In this document: in pieces, positions 6,576-16,328 of the stretch
Layout of the letters: the number at the start of each line of letters is the position of its first letter
Position numbering within the stretch: position 1 is the stretch's first letter
NCBI GenBank assembly: GCA_044227095.1
Contig: JBGAFV010000001.1
Location: 1,674,001 to 1,738,000, forward strand
DNA: 64,000 nucleotides
Direction: 5' to 3'
From: JACMLD01 sp044227095
GTDB lineage: Bacteria; Bacteroidota; Bacteroidia; Chitinophagales; Chitinophagaceae
Notes under the pieces: model-generated
What the model saw: only the letters and a program-made list of their open reading frames with translations
What the model was told of the DNA's origin: nothing
Database searches by the model: none
Program-made: the position numbers and the translations under genes

Positions 6576-9254
6576 TTATTTTACAGTTCCCACTATCATT
6601 GCCGGATCTTGTTTTACTGACTCGCTTTCAGCTACTTTTTTGTTTCCATACTCGCTAATCAATTCTGCTACCAGCGCTGTCCAACCGGTTTGGTGATTTG
6701 CGCCAAGACCCTTGCCGCTGTCTCCATGAAAATATTCATAAAACAATACAAGATGTTCATTGCCCGGTTGCTGATAAAACCAATTATATTCACCATATAA
6801 GCGACGTTTGCCGTTTGCATCTTTTTCAAACAAAGAAATAACACGCCTTGTTAGCTCATCTGCCACAGAATCTAAATTCATTTTATTGCCAGAGCCAGTT
6901 GGATATTCTACCAGTAAGTTATCGCCATAAAACTCACCGTATTTGCGAATAGACTGTATAATTAAAAAATTGATGGGTATCCAAACTGGTCCACGCCAGT
7001 TGCTGTTGCCGCCAAACATATCGGAGGTAGAATCACCCGGGTCGTAATGAATGCTGTACACAATTCCATCAACAGTTACAGAGTAAGGATGTTCTTCGTG
7101 GTATTTTGATAAAGCACGTACGCCGCCTTCAGACAAAAACCCTTTTTCATCCAGTATCCTTACCAGCAATGCTTCCAGCCTGTCTTTTGGTACCAGCGAT
7201 AGTAATAGTTCTTCGCCATCACCTCTTTCTTCATTGGGCCAGAACTTTTTATTTTTTTTGCGGTATTGCTCAAACCAGGTAATACGTTTTTTAAAATCCT
7301 GTAGTTTATTAAGCGTTTTTTTACTGATGGTAGACACTGCATACAATGAGGTAAGTCCTACAATAGATTGTATACGTAATGAAATAGGGTCTGCGCCTGT
7401 TATACAAAGTACATCGTAAAAGAATTTGTCTTCATCGTTCCATAGACCATGTTCGTTTAATGCTTCTGCTACCAGTACAAAGTGTTCAAAAAATTTAGTT
7501 GCAGTATCTTCAAAAGCTTCATCGTGCATAGCAATCTCCAGTGCAATATCCATCATGTCTAACGCATAAGTTCCCATCCAACTGGTACCATCAGCCTGCT
7601 CAAGTTGCATCTCACCAGAAAAATGAAAACTGCGGTTGAACACACCAATATTATCAAGGCCGAGGAAGCCACCTTCAAATATATTGTTGCCGTTTACATC
7701 TTTACGGTTTATCCACCATGTAAAATTGATAAGCAATTTCTGAAAAACTTTTTTCAGGAATACAATATCACCTACACCACCTTTTTGTTTCTTTTCAATA
7801 TTATATACCTGCATAGCAGCCCATGCTTGTACCGGTGGATTTACGTCGCTAAAATTCCATTCGTATGCAGGCAACTGGCCATCAGGCTTCATATACCATT
7901 CACGCATTATCAGTAGCAACTGGTGTTTGGCAAATGTTGGATCTGCTACAGCCATCGATATACATTGAAAAGCAAGATCCCATGCTGCATACCAGGGATA
8001 TTCCCATTTGTCTGGCATGGAAATAATATCCTGGTTTTTCAGGTGTTTCCAATCATTATTGCGGCCGGTTTGTTTGCCCACACTTATTTGCGTTATACCA
8101 TCATCTGTAGAAAGCCAGCGCTCCACATCAAAATGATAATATTGTTTGCTCCATAGCAAACCGGCCAATGCCTGCCGTTGAATATTGGCCATATCATCGC
8201 TCATGCCTTTTGGTAAGATGGCTGCATAATAATCGTTGGCTTCTTCTTTTCTTGTAACAAATATTTTTTCAAAACCAGTAACAAAAGCATTGTCTATATC
8301 TTTATTGCTGAGGCGGCAATAGATGGTTTTGGTTTCGCCACCTGCAATTTTCATTTTATATGCAGCGGCAAATTTTGTCCCGGTTTTTTTCTCACGCAAA
8401 GCTGCCAGGTTTTTGCCCTGTATAATAGCATCGTGAAAAGCATCTTTTACAAAAATGCTCTGGTTGGGCGTATTGGTTATTTTTTCTGTATTGGTTTCAT
8501 TCTCCGTAAAAAAGCGGTCGCTTGGTGGCTGAAAATAAAAAAAATAATTTTCAAGTCGTTCGTGTTCTGCCCTTACAGATGTTTTGCCAACAGAAGTAAG
8601 AATTGGTTTTTTGTCAACACCACCATAATTCCAGCGATTATAAAACCATAGCGTAGGCAGCACCGTTATATCTGCCGCCCTTGTATATCGATTGGTGACG
8701 TTTATCCTTATAAATATATCCTGTACACCCTGCTTTGCATAGGTAACATGCACATCAAAATACTGGTTGTTGTCAAACACACCGGTATCCAGCAATTCAT
8801 ATTCAGGATCGTTCTTTCCGCGTTTGCGATTTTCGTCTTTTAGTTTATCGTATGGAAAAGCCTGCTGGGGATACTTATACAATATTTCCATATAAGAATG
8901 CGTGGGAATATTGTCTAAATAATAGTACAACTCTTTTACATCCTCACCATGGTTTCCCTGGCTATTGCCCAGGCCAAACAAGCGTTCTTTAAGAATAGGG
9001 TCTTTGCCATTCCATAATGCAACGGCAAAGCAAAGATTTTGAAAAAAGTCTGAAATGCCGGCCAGTCCGTCCTCGCCCCAGCGGTATACGCGGCTATGTG
9101 CATGATCAAAAGGGAAATAATGCCATGCATCGCCGTTAGAACTGTAGTCTTCACGAACGGTTCCCCATTGGCGTTCACTAAGATAAGGTCCCCATTGTAC
9201 AAGAGGTATATCACGGGTTGCGTTAACCGCAAGTCGCTGATGTTCTGCTGTCAT
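6576..9254 (-). CDS. GH63-type glucosidase
   Basis: An 892-residue cytoplasmic enzyme (no signal peptide) of the bacterial GH63 'glucosidase' type, related to processing alpha-glucosidase and mannosylglycerate/glucosylglycerate hydrolases. The N-terminus (LSERQWGTVREDYS, DAWHYFPFDHAHSRVYRWGE) is characteristic of the group; the (alpha/alpha)6 barrel carries YPWYAAWDLAFQ around residue 420, with the likely catalytic Asp, and conserved FGGNSNWRGPVW and GWTALVAELI near the end. It hydrolyses alpha-glucosides, exact substrate unknown. The minus-strand ATG at 9254 precedes a 230-bp spacer likely to hold its promoter. With the GH65 and trehalase genes it adds to a set for alpha-glucoside use in this window. 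Confidence 0.85.
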   Translation of the reverse strand: MTAEHQRLAVNATRDIPLVQWGPYLSERQWGTVREDYSSNGDAWHYFPFDHAHSRVYRWGEDGLAGISDFFQNLCFAVALWNGKDPILKERLFGLGNSQGNHGEDVKELYYYLDNIPTHSYMEILYKYPQQAFPYDKLKDENRKRGKNDPEYELLDTGVFDNNQYFDVHVTYAKQGVQDIFIRINVTNRYTRAADITVLPTLWFYNRWNYGGVDKKPILTSVGKTSVRAEHERLENYFFYFQPPSDRFFTENETNTEKITNTPNQSIFVKDAFHDAIIQGKNLAALREKKTGTKFAAAYKMKIAGGETKTIYCRLSNKDIDNAFVTGFEKIFVTRKEEANDYYAAILPKGMSDDMANIQRQALAGLLWSKQYYHFDVERWLSTDDGITQISVGKQTGRNNDWKHLKNQDIISMPDKWEYPWYAAWDLAFQCISMAVADPTFAKHQLLLIMREWYMKPDGQLPAYEWNFSDVNPPVQAWAAMQVYNIEKKQKGGVGDIVFLKKVFQKLLINFTWWINRKDVNGNNIFEGGFLGLDNIGVFNRSFHFSGEMQLEQADGTSWMGTYALDMMDIALEIAMHDEAFEDTATKFFEHFVLVAEALNEHGLWNDEDKFFYDVLCITGADPISLRIQSIVGLTSLYAVSTISKKTLNKLQDFKKRITWFEQYRKKNKKFWPNEERGDGEELLLSLVPKDRLEALLVRILDEKGFLSEGGVRALSKYHEEHPYSVTVDGIVYSIHYDPGDSTSDMFGGNSNWRGPVWIPINFLIIQSIRKYGEFYGDNLLVEYPTGSGNKMNLDSVADELTRRVISLFEKDANGKRRLYGEYNWFYQQPGNEHLVLFYEYFHGDSGKGLGANHQTGWTALVAELISEYGNKKVAESESVKQDPAMIVGTVK

Positions 9255-9487
9255 GCTGTTGATTTAGTACAAACATTGTCGTAAAAAGGCAGGCAATCGT
9301 TTCAATCTGCAATATCTTCAATATAGCATTATTGCGGTAAAGAACCAATAATAAAACTCTGGTCTTTATTATTGTGGGTACAAATTATACATAGCCTGGA
9401 ACTTTTACGGCATTTGTTTATATAGAAAATGTAAACCGGTATTAAGCGGAATGCGCAAATTTAATTAATACAGGTCATAGAGATATG

Positions 9488-10315
9488 TTATTGATATTTT
9501 TTCATCAGCTCAAATAGTATTTTTTTATCTGTGTCTGCAATCATTTTTGATGAGTCTGATTGTACAAAATGTAATTTGAATGAATATACAGCTGAAGCAC
9601 TGTCCTGTACATTGTATCCAATAATCCGCAAAGCCTGCATGGCATTAAAGTTGCCGGGCACTTGCGTATAGGTTGTATCGTACCAATAGCCATAACCATT
9701 TATTGCCAGTTGCTGCCAGGGAAAATTTCTGTTGGGATCTACTTTACGGCCTGGGGCAATATCTGCATGACCAACAAAATTAGCCGCAGGTATATTGTAT
9801 TCTTTTTTTAATACTGAAAGTAAGTGGAGCAAACTGTTTATCTGGAGATCTGTAAATGCTTCGTAACCGTTGTTGTCTATTTCTATGCCGATGCTGTTGC
9901 TGTTAATATCTGTACTGTTTCCCCATTTGCCGGCACCTCCATGCCATGCACGCAGGTAATCGTTAAGCATGTGATGAACAGTACCATCTTTACAAATAAC
10001 ATAATGGGCACTTACCTGTGTTTGAGGATTGGTAAATGTTTTCAATGTTTGTTCGCAACTATTTTGTGCAGTGTGATGAATGACAACAAAGTTTGGTTTT
10101 CTTAAATTAAAATTTGTTGTGCCAACTGCATAGGGTGGTGGTTGTACAGAATCTAAACCGGGTAAGGCCCGCAACTGCTTTGTAAGATCTTTTGCCTGTT
10201 GTTTGTATAATTTATTGGAGCTTTTATATGGATTGCCTGCACAAGACCAAACAAGGCAAATGATTGCAAAGTACAACCCAACTTTGCCCCTAGTTTTGTT
10301 TAAAGCCAACCGCAT
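9488..10315 (-). CDS. N-acetylmuramoyl-L-alanine amidase, lipoprotein
   Basis: Peptidoglycan amidase of the amidase_2 (AmpD/PGRP) family, which cuts the bond between N-acetylmuramic acid and L-alanine. The zinc site is visible as VVIHHTA and GHADIAPGRKVDPN, with IGIEIDNNG between them. The start is taken at ATG 10315, giving 275 residues, because this places a hydrophobic signal ending at LVWSCAGN, a plausible lipoprotein signal; the 24-codon extension upstream adds no sensible signal. It would be anchored in the outer or inner membrane facing the periplasm, in cell-wall recycling or turnover. It is divergent from the cysteine-rich gene. Confidence 0.88.
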   Translation of the reverse strand: MRLALNKTRGKVGLYFAIICLVWSCAGNPYKSSNKLYKQQAKDLTKQLRALPGLDSVQPPPYAVGTTNFNLRKPNFVVIHHTAQNSCEQTLKTFTNPQTQVSAHYVICKDGTVHHMLNDYLRAWHGGAGKWGNSTDINSNSIGIEIDNNGYEAFTDLQINSLLHLLSVLKKEYNIPAANFVGHADIAPGRKVDPNRNFPWQQLAINGYGYWYDTTYTQVPGNFNAMQALRIIGYNVQDSASAVYSFKLHFVQSDSSKMIADTDKKILFELMKKYQ

Positions 10316-10396
10316 GCTAATAATATTTTTGTAAATATAATTAAAGCTGTTTGCAAGCAGATTGTTAATTAGTGCGGTCATCAACATACATACTGC

Positions 10397-10404
10397 TACC
10401 TTTG
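10397..10404 (+). promoter_or_regulatory. -7 box TACCTTTG for the cysteine-rich gene
   Basis: TACCTTTG matches the Bacteroidota primary sigma -7 consensus TAnnTTTG exactly, 15 bp before the ATG at 10420. No convincing -33 TTG lies at the usual distance. Confidence 0.5.
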
Positions 10405-10419
10405 ATTAAATTACCTTTT

Positions 10420-10752
10420 ATGAAAAAGATATTTTTATTGCTTGCGCTGATATGCGTTACGGCAATTGGTTTTTCACAACAATCGCCAACTACAGATACT
10501 GCAAAAACCGTAAAGCAAAAACAAAATTCTGCAGCATGGGCTTGCCCGGCATGTTTTAAAATAACCAAAGAGGGTGGTAAATGTGCAGATGATAAATCTG
10601 AGAAAATACAATTGGGTACATACTATTGCCAGCATTGTATGAAAGCAACAGGCGATAAACCCGGCACCTGTTCTATGTGCAAGGGGGCTACTACACAAAT
10701 GACACGTAAACTTTGTAAAGAACATACCAGTAATGTGAAAAAGATAGCATAA
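10420..10752 (+). CDS. Exported cysteine-rich putative metal-binding protein
   Basis: A 110-residue protein with a signal peptide (MKKIFLLLALICVTAIGFSQ). The mature part has eight cysteines: C42-P-A-C45, C55, C70-Q-H-C73, C84-S-M-C87 and C99 with His102. This is enough for two zinc-ribbon-like sites or several disulphides. No named family was recognised, though the spacing resembles small heavy-metal-binding domains. The ATG at 10420 is chosen over upstream in-frame starts because the signal peptide begins there and a -7 box lies just upstream. An intrinsic terminator follows, so it is monocistronic. Confidence 0.75.
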   Translation: MKKIFLLLALICVTAIGFSQQSPTTDTAKTVKQKQNSAAWACPACFKITKEGGKCADDKSEKIQLGTYYCQHCMKATGDKPGTCSMCKGATTQMTRKLCKEHTSNVKKIA

Positions 10753-10776
10753 TAAAGTTTTCTTTCAATTTATTTA

Positions 10777-10797
10777 CCCCGCATAGCGGGGTTTTTT
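10777..10797 (+). terminator. Intrinsic terminator after cysteine-rich gene
   Basis: CCCCGC (10777-10782), ATA loop, GCGGGG (10786-10791), then six T. Confidence 0.92.
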
Positions 10798-10998
10798 ATT
10801 GCTGGTGCACATTGTAACCACTGCCGGTATTGTTTATAAAACCATCGCGTAGCAACACTTATTTTTTCCAAAAAAACATAAAATCTTCCCGATGCGGGAA
10901 TAATTCCACTGCGCTTCCTCTCTTAATTCCCTGCATTTCAACTATCTGCAAATTGGTATTATGATTGAAAAACTATTTCAGATTAGAATAACATACCC

Positions 10999-12528
10999 AT
11001 GAAAAAATTTTACTTATTAATAAAACAGGTAATTATTATTGAGACAGCAATTTTGCTGAGTTTATCTAATGATGGTAACGCACAATCATGTACACCGCAG
11101 GGTAACCAAACAGCCTATGGCACAAGCAATACATGGATTGGATATGTATACCAGGGTAAAAATTTTGACACCTATAAAGGATATATTAATGAAGGCGGCA
11201 GCACGGCAAATTTTGATGAAAGCTTTACAGGGGCGCAGGTAAATTTTGCTACCAATGGTTGCCCGGTGTATACAGACAACTTCAGCGTTCGTTTCAAACT
11301 TACAAAAACATTTACGGCAGCAAATTATACAATAACAGTTGGTGGAGATGATGGTTATCGTTTAAGCCTTGATGGCGGCGCTACATGGGCAATCAATAAC
11401 TGGAACGATCATTCTTATACTACTTCTTCTTATACTGCTAATTTAAGTGGCTCTTATAATATGGTGCTTGAGTTTTATGAGAACGGCGGAGATAACAGGG
11501 TTTCATTTACTGCAGTTGCCAATTGTACAGGAAACGGAGATCCTTCAGCGTATGGTACCAATAATGTATGGATTGGTTATTTATACCAGGGAATGAATTT
11601 TGATGCCTACAAAGGATATGTAAACAAAGGAACTGCCAGCAATTCAAATTTCGATGACAACTTTGGTGGTGGTAGTTCGCCTGTTACAGTAAATACAAGT
11701 AACTGTTCTATTCAAACGCAGGCTTTCAGTGCTCGTTATCGTTTGAAAAAAACACTTGCTGCCGGTAAATATGTAATTACAGTTGGTGGCGATGATGGTT
11801 ACCGTTTAAGTATTGATGGCGGTGCTACATGGGTTATTAACAAATGGGGTGACCAATCTTATAATGCTACCACCATTACACCCACACTCAGCGCTGGCAC
11901 TTACAATTTTGTACTGGAGTATTACCAGAATGGCGGTTATTCACGTGTTAGCTTTGATATGAGCGTTACTTCTTTGCTTCCTGTAAAATTAACCAGCTTT
12001 ACTGCTGCTTTTACTGCGCCTTCAAAAGCACAGCTTAACTGGACAAGCAGTGAAACAAGCGGGTTTAAAAACTTTACCGTGCAACGCAGTAATGATGGAA
12101 ACAATTTCAGCAACTTAGAAGTGATAGCGGCACAAAACAGCAACAGCAGCTTACCACAATCGTATGCTTATACCGATGCGCAGGCTGCAGGTAATGATCT
12201 TTATTATCGTTTAGCTATGACCGATATAGACGGAACAGTTACATATTCTTCTGTAATCCATTTGCAGAATACGGTTGTTAGCGGAATAAAAATTTATCCA
12301 ACATTAGTAGAGAGCAACAATGTTTATATAGAATCAGGTAAATCAATCAATCATTCAAAAGCCATTGTTTATGACATGAATGGTAAAAAGCTAACCGAAA
12401 AATTGCTGGAAAATATTCAGGGCCGCCAGGCGATTACGCTGAATGGCGTTGTAAAAAGCGGTTCTTATATAGTTAGTGTAACAGATGGCAACAACCTGCT
12501 TGCAAAACAAATTATCATCGTAAAATAA
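10999..12528 (+). CDS. Secreted two-PA14-like repeat protein with T9SS sorting domain
   Basis: A 509-residue cell-surface or released protein. After a signal peptide (about 1-29) come two homologous repeats, about 32-175 and 180-325. Each has W-I-G-Y-x-Y-Q-G-x-N-F-D, F-D-x-x-F and VGGDDGYRLS(L/I)DGGATW, the hallmark of the calcium-binding PA14 lectin/adhesin fold. A linker domain (LPVKLTSFTA, then LNWTSSETSGFKNFTVQRS) and the C-terminal Por/type A sorting domain (IYPTLVESNNVYIES, YDMNGKKL, SGSYIVSV) follow. The sorting domain implies export by the type IX system and likely attachment through A-LPS. Ligand unknown. A terminator follows. Confidence 0.87.
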   Translation: MKKFYLLIKQVIIIETAILLSLSNDGNAQSCTPQGNQTAYGTSNTWIGYVYQGKNFDTYKGYINEGGSTANFDESFTGAQVNFATNGCPVYTDNFSVRFKLTKTFTAANYTITVGGDDGYRLSLDGGATWAINNWNDHSYTTSSYTANLSGSYNMVLEFYENGGDNRVSFTAVANCTGNGDPSAYGTNNVWIGYLYQGMNFDAYKGYVNKGTASNSNFDDNFGGGSSPVTVNTSNCSIQTQAFSARYRLKKTLAAGKYVITVGGDDGYRLSIDGGATWVINKWGDQSYNATTITPTLSAGTYNFVLEYYQNGGYSRVSFDMSVTSLLPVKLTSFTAAFTAPSKAQLNWTSSETSGFKNFTVQRSNDGNNFSNLEVIAAQNSNSSLPQSYAYTDAQAAGNDLYYRLAMTDIDGTVTYSSVIHLQNTVVSGIKIYPTLVESNNVYIESGKSINHSKAIVYDMNGKKLTEKLLENIQGRQAITLNGVVKSGSYIVSVTDGNNLLAKQIIIVK

Positions 12529-12567
12529 TAAACTTTTTTTCGTACAGTTTGAGAACCTCTAATCCCG

Positions 12568-12602
12568 GGGCCACGCTATTAAAAGAATAGCTGGCCCTTT
12601 TT
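12568..12602 (+). terminator. Intrinsic terminator after the T9SS protein
   Basis: GGGCCAcGCTATT (12568-12580) pairs with AATAGCTGGCCC (12586-12597), one bulged C, followed by five T. Confidence 0.9.
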
Positions 12603-12614
12603 GTAAGGAGATAG

Positions 12615-13010
12615 CCGCAGATTTGCAGATTAATATTGAACGCAGATTTTTATGATGGAGCAGATAGCTATGATTTTTTAGGTGCTTTTAGCTGCAGATG
12701 CGCAAATTATTCTTTTACCATATAGAACATAGTTTCACATAGGCTTAAACTATTGTGTTTCTATCTTTCCTATTGTTTCTATGTGGTGAAAAAATAGATT
12801 TAAATTGAACGCAGATTTTTTATGATGGAGCAGAGAGCTATGATTTTTTAGGTACTTTTTAGCTGCAGATGCGCAAATTATTCTTTTACCATATGGAAAT
12901 ATAGTTTCACATAGGCTTCAGCTATTGTGTTTCTATCTTTCCTATTGTTTCTATGTGGTGAAAAAATAGATTTACATTGAACGCAGATTTTTATGAGTAA
13001 GTAGATAGTT
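12615..13010. repeat. About 170-bp tandem repeat, inverted relative of the 4.5-kb block
   Basis: ATTGAACGCAGATTTTTATG or a variant starts at 12635, 12804 and 12976 (spacing 169 and 172). Each unit runs through AGCTGCAGATGCGCAAATTA and TTTCTATCTTTCCTATTGTT. Its words GAACGCAGATTTTTATGA and AGCTATGATTTTTT are reverse complements of words in the 4.5-kb tandem block. The 620-bp gap between the T9SS protein and the TonB-type receptor holds this and a terminator only. Confidence 0.85.
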
Positions 13011-13145
13011 ATCAGCCGCAAATTAATATATCAGTAAGGAAATATTTGCGTCGAAATCTTAAAACAATACCGTACGTCACGTTCTTTATACATTTCTTCA
13101 AATCTTCAACATTTATTCAGAATTCTGTCCCATTTTTGCAGCCTC

Positions 13146-15650
13146 ATGCGAAAACAACCAACTGCCGGATTTATTGCAATATTCAGTATAGCATTGCTAA
13201 CTATTTTTTCTGTTTCGGCACAAACAAAAACGCCATCAGGCAGAACAGGAAGTATTTCCGGCAAAGTTGCAGACCTGGCTTCCAAATCTGCTGTAGAGTA
13301 TGCCAGCATTGCGGTATTTGTATATGGCAATAAGAAACCTGTACATGGAACTACCACAGATGCAAAAGGCAATTTTTTAATTGATGGTCTCGATACAGGC
13401 AGTTATCGTATTGTAATAGATTTTATTGGCTACCAACCAGATACTGTTATTGCCCGCCTTAGCACTAAACAATTACAATTAAAGCTTGACGAGATATTGC
13501 TCACAAAAAAATCGCAGACACTCCAGGGCGTAGTAGTGGTAGCACAAAAACCACTTATAGAAAACAAGATTGATAAAATGGTATACAATGCAGAGAAAGA
13601 TGTAACTGCGCAGGGCGGCGTAGCTACAGATTTGCTAAAGAAAATACCACAGGTATCTGTAGACGCAGATGGAAACGTAGAACTGCAGGGTAATGCCAAC
13701 ATCCGCTTTCTTATTAATGGAAAGCCCAGCAGCATATTCGGTAATTCGCTTGCAGAAGCACTGCAATCTATACCCGCCAGCCAGATAAAAACCATTGAAG
13801 TAATTACCAGCCCCGGTGCCAAATATGATGCAGAAGGAACCGGTGGCATAATTAATATTATTTTAAAAGACAGCAGGGTGCGTGGCATTAATGGCAATGT
13901 AAATTTATCTGTTGGCAGCCGTCTTGAAAACGGATCGCTTAACCTGCATGCCCGCAAAGGAAAATTTGGATTGAATGGATACTTCAGCGCAAATGGGCAG
14001 CTTACTTCTACTACACTAAAAACCCTCAACCGCGATGCTATTGATACTGCACAGAAAATGCACAGCAAATTATTGCAGGATGGCTATAGCAAATTTCACC
14101 GCAGTGGTATGGATGCAGGTCTTGGTTTTGAATGGGAGATCAACAAAAAAAATAATCTTTCTGCCAGTTTTGGGTATGATAATTTCGGCAACCAGGGTAC
14201 AGGCATAAACCAGCAGCAACAACTTACAGAAAGTTTGCCGCTTCCTGGTTCGTTATTAAGTGACGTACAAAACAGGTTTGTTCCCAATAACCGTTTTAGA
14301 ATAAGTTCTTACGATTATAGCCTTGCCTATAAAAAGACTTTTGTTAAAGAAGGGCAGGAGTTCTCTGCGCAGTACAATACCAGCTATGCAATTTCTAATC
14401 AGAACTATACACAGGATCAATATAACGCTGCCGGCGATACGCTTTTCAGTTCATTAAAAACCGGAAACCCTGGCAGGGAACATACAGGAGAAATTCTTTT
14501 GGATTATGTGCAGCCACTTGCCAGTAATGTAAAACTGGAAACTGGTGCAAAATGGGGCTTCCGCGATATCAGGAGCACTTCCGATGTGTATTGGCAAAGG
14601 CCGCCGGCTACGGATTATACATTCGATAGTTTGCAATCGAGCTCATTGCACTACAAACGCCAGGTGTATGCAGCATACGCATCTGTAACATTTCCCATAG
14701 GCAAATGGCTGGAAGTAAAAACAGGATTGCGTTATGAAAGAACAGCAACCCAGCCCGATTTTTCTAAAACAGGCCCAACACATGTTCCCGGCTACGGTAC
14801 ATTTGCGCCTTCATTATTACTCGCCCATCATTTTGATGAGAGGCAAACTATAAAACTGAGTTATACACGCCGTATTCAAAGACCAGGTTACCAGTTTTTA
14901 AATCCATTCATAAATGCGCTAGATCCAAAAAATATTACACAAGGTAATCCTGCACTGCAACCCGAACTGGGCGATAATGCTGAACTTGGTTACAGCCGCA
15001 ATTTTGAGAAAGGCGGATCGCTGAACGTGAATTTATTTTATCGTGGCAGTCACGGTGATATACAACCGTATATTATTTATTATCCGTCCTTTAAAATTGG
15101 CGATTCTGTTTACACTAATGTTTCTGTAAATACTTTTGAGAATATTGGCACGGAGCATGTGTTCGGCCTTAGTCTTTATGGCTCTTTACCTGTTGGCGAT
15201 AAGTTTACACTCCGTAGTAACTTGTCATTGTTCGACAAATACATCATCAACCGTTTTGTTACGGATGAAACCATTAACAGTTTTAATTACCGTATAAATT
15301 TAAATGCGAGTTACCAGGCCAGCAAAACGCTGGTAGCAGAATTCTTTGGCAATTTTAATTCTCCACGTAATGAAGTACAGGGAAAATATCCTTCGTTTAC
15401 GTCTTACAATTTTGCCTTCCGCAAATTAATCTGGAATAAAAAAGGCAGCATTGGTTTTACTACTACCAATCCGTTTAATAAATATATAAACCAGGCCACA
15501 GAAGTAACCGGTCAGGATTTTGTGTTAAACAGCCTGCGCCAAATGCCTTTCCGTTCATTCGGCATCAGCTTTAGCTATAAATTCGGCAAGCTGGAATTTA
15601 AGAAAGATGATAACGAAGGTCGTGGAAATGGTGGTCCGGAAACCAATTAG
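13146..15650 (+). CDS. TonB-dependent receptor-like outer membrane protein
   Basis: An 834-residue outer-membrane beta-barrel. Order: signal peptide to about residue 25 (FSVSAQ); a carboxypeptidase-regulatory-like domain (GSISGKVADLASKSAVEYAS to FIGYQPDTV); a plug domain (LLKKIPQVSVDADGNVEL, NIRFLINGKPSS, IKTIEVITSPGAKYDAEGTG, INIILKD); then a long barrel ending FGISFSYKFGKLEF, with a short charged tail. This is the 'outer membrane beta-barrel family' receptor type common in Bacteroidota, in which substrate is rarely predictable. No SusD gene is adjacent, so it is not an obvious polysaccharide utilisation locus. It is preceded by a long repeat block and a near -7 box (CATTTTTG at 13131). Confidence 0.88.
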   Translation: MRKQPTAGFIAIFSIALLTIFSVSAQTKTPSGRTGSISGKVADLASKSAVEYASIAVFVYGNKKPVHGTTTDAKGNFLIDGLDTGSYRIVIDFIGYQPDTVIARLSTKQLQLKLDEILLTKKSQTLQGVVVVAQKPLIENKIDKMVYNAEKDVTAQGGVATDLLKKIPQVSVDADGNVELQGNANIRFLINGKPSSIFGNSLAEALQSIPASQIKTIEVITSPGAKYDAEGTGGIINIILKDSRVRGINGNVNLSVGSRLENGSLNLHARKGKFGLNGYFSANGQLTSTTLKTLNRDAIDTAQKMHSKLLQDGYSKFHRSGMDAGLGFEWEINKKNNLSASFGYDNFGNQGTGINQQQQLTESLPLPGSLLSDVQNRFVPNNRFRISSYDYSLAYKKTFVKEGQEFSAQYNTSYAISNQNYTQDQYNAAGDTLFSSLKTGNPGREHTGEILLDYVQPLASNVKLETGAKWGFRDIRSTSDVYWQRPPATDYTFDSLQSSSLHYKRQVYAAYASVTFPIGKWLEVKTGLRYERTATQPDFSKTGPTHVPGYGTFAPSLLLAHHFDERQTIKLSYTRRIQRPGYQFLNPFINALDPKNITQGNPALQPELGDNAELGYSRNFEKGGSLNVNLFYRGSHGDIQPYIIYYPSFKIGDSVYTNVSVNTFENIGTEHVFGLSLYGSLPVGDKFTLRSNLSLFDKYIINRFVTDETINSFNYRINLNASYQASKTLVAEFFGNFNSPRNEVQGKYPSFTSYNFAFRKLIWNKKGSIGFTTTNPFNKYINQATEVTGQDFVLNSLRQMPFRSFGISFSYKFGKLEFKKDDNEGRGNGGPETN

Positions 15651-15820
15651 CTATAGTCGTTAATCCATAGTCTTTAAACTTCAGTTCGAAAGTTCAGAGT
15701 TATTAAGTTCGATAGTTCTTTGTGCAGTGTTTGCTACGTATATCAAACTCAATTCAACTCATCAATTTCAAATAGAACAACTATGAACTTAAGAACTGCA
15801 AACTATGCACTATAAAGGAT

Positions 15821-16204
15821 CTAATTAATCTTTGTGTAGGTAAATTTCGTACCGGTAGAAGACATTATAGGAAACAACTGGTAACCCAGCACTTCAAATT
15901 CTTTTCCGTGTTGCTTCCATGTAAAACTGCTGATTTCTGTTTTAATCAGTGAGCCGTATAAATCTACTTTCAGTTTATTGTCTTGATATGTATAAGAAGA
16001 GGTATGATAAGCCGGCAATGTTGGATTAAAAGACATGTTGTATTTAAGTACATAGGCACCATTCTCCCTGCTAAAAATAAGCGTATCGCCAAAATTGCTG
16101 CCTTTTACCCATGTGCCATGCAAAATATCTGCATCATCATTATTTTTAGAACAAGAGCTTATTATAAAGGCTAGTGTTATCAATAAACCAGTCAGTCGCA
16201 GCAT
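15821..16204 (-). CDS. Small lipocalin-like lipoprotein
   Basis: A 127-residue protein with a lipoprotein signal (LAFIISSC, Cys about 18) and a mature part starting LHGTWVKGSN, a pattern typical of lipocalin-like (DUF4923/lipocalin_5-type) proteins of Bacteroidota. The rest is predicted beta-strand. ATG 16204 is chosen because it gives a compact signal peptide. Function unknown. Confidence 0.7.
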   Translation of the reverse strand: MLRLTGLLITLAFIISSCSKNNDDADILHGTWVKGSNFGDTLIFSRENGAYVLKYNMSFNPTLPAYHTSSYTYQDNKLKVDLYGSLIKTEISSFTWKQHGKEFEVLGYQLFPIMSSTGTKFTYTKIN

Positions 16205-16328
16205 AGAGGGGTTTTTGTAGTTGACAAGGGGAGTGGAGAAAGCGTTGCATATAAAATAAATAACCACGAAAACACAAAGAACATTGACCTTTAATGCTCT
16301 GGGCATCCCCGTGGTTATTACTCTTTTA

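Noticed and set aside
16261..16317. TAACCACG/CGTGGTTA inverted repeat as a terminator
   Set aside because: The arms are only 8 bp with a loop of about 40 nt and no T run; probably part of a dispersed 'CCACGAAAACACAAAG' repeat.
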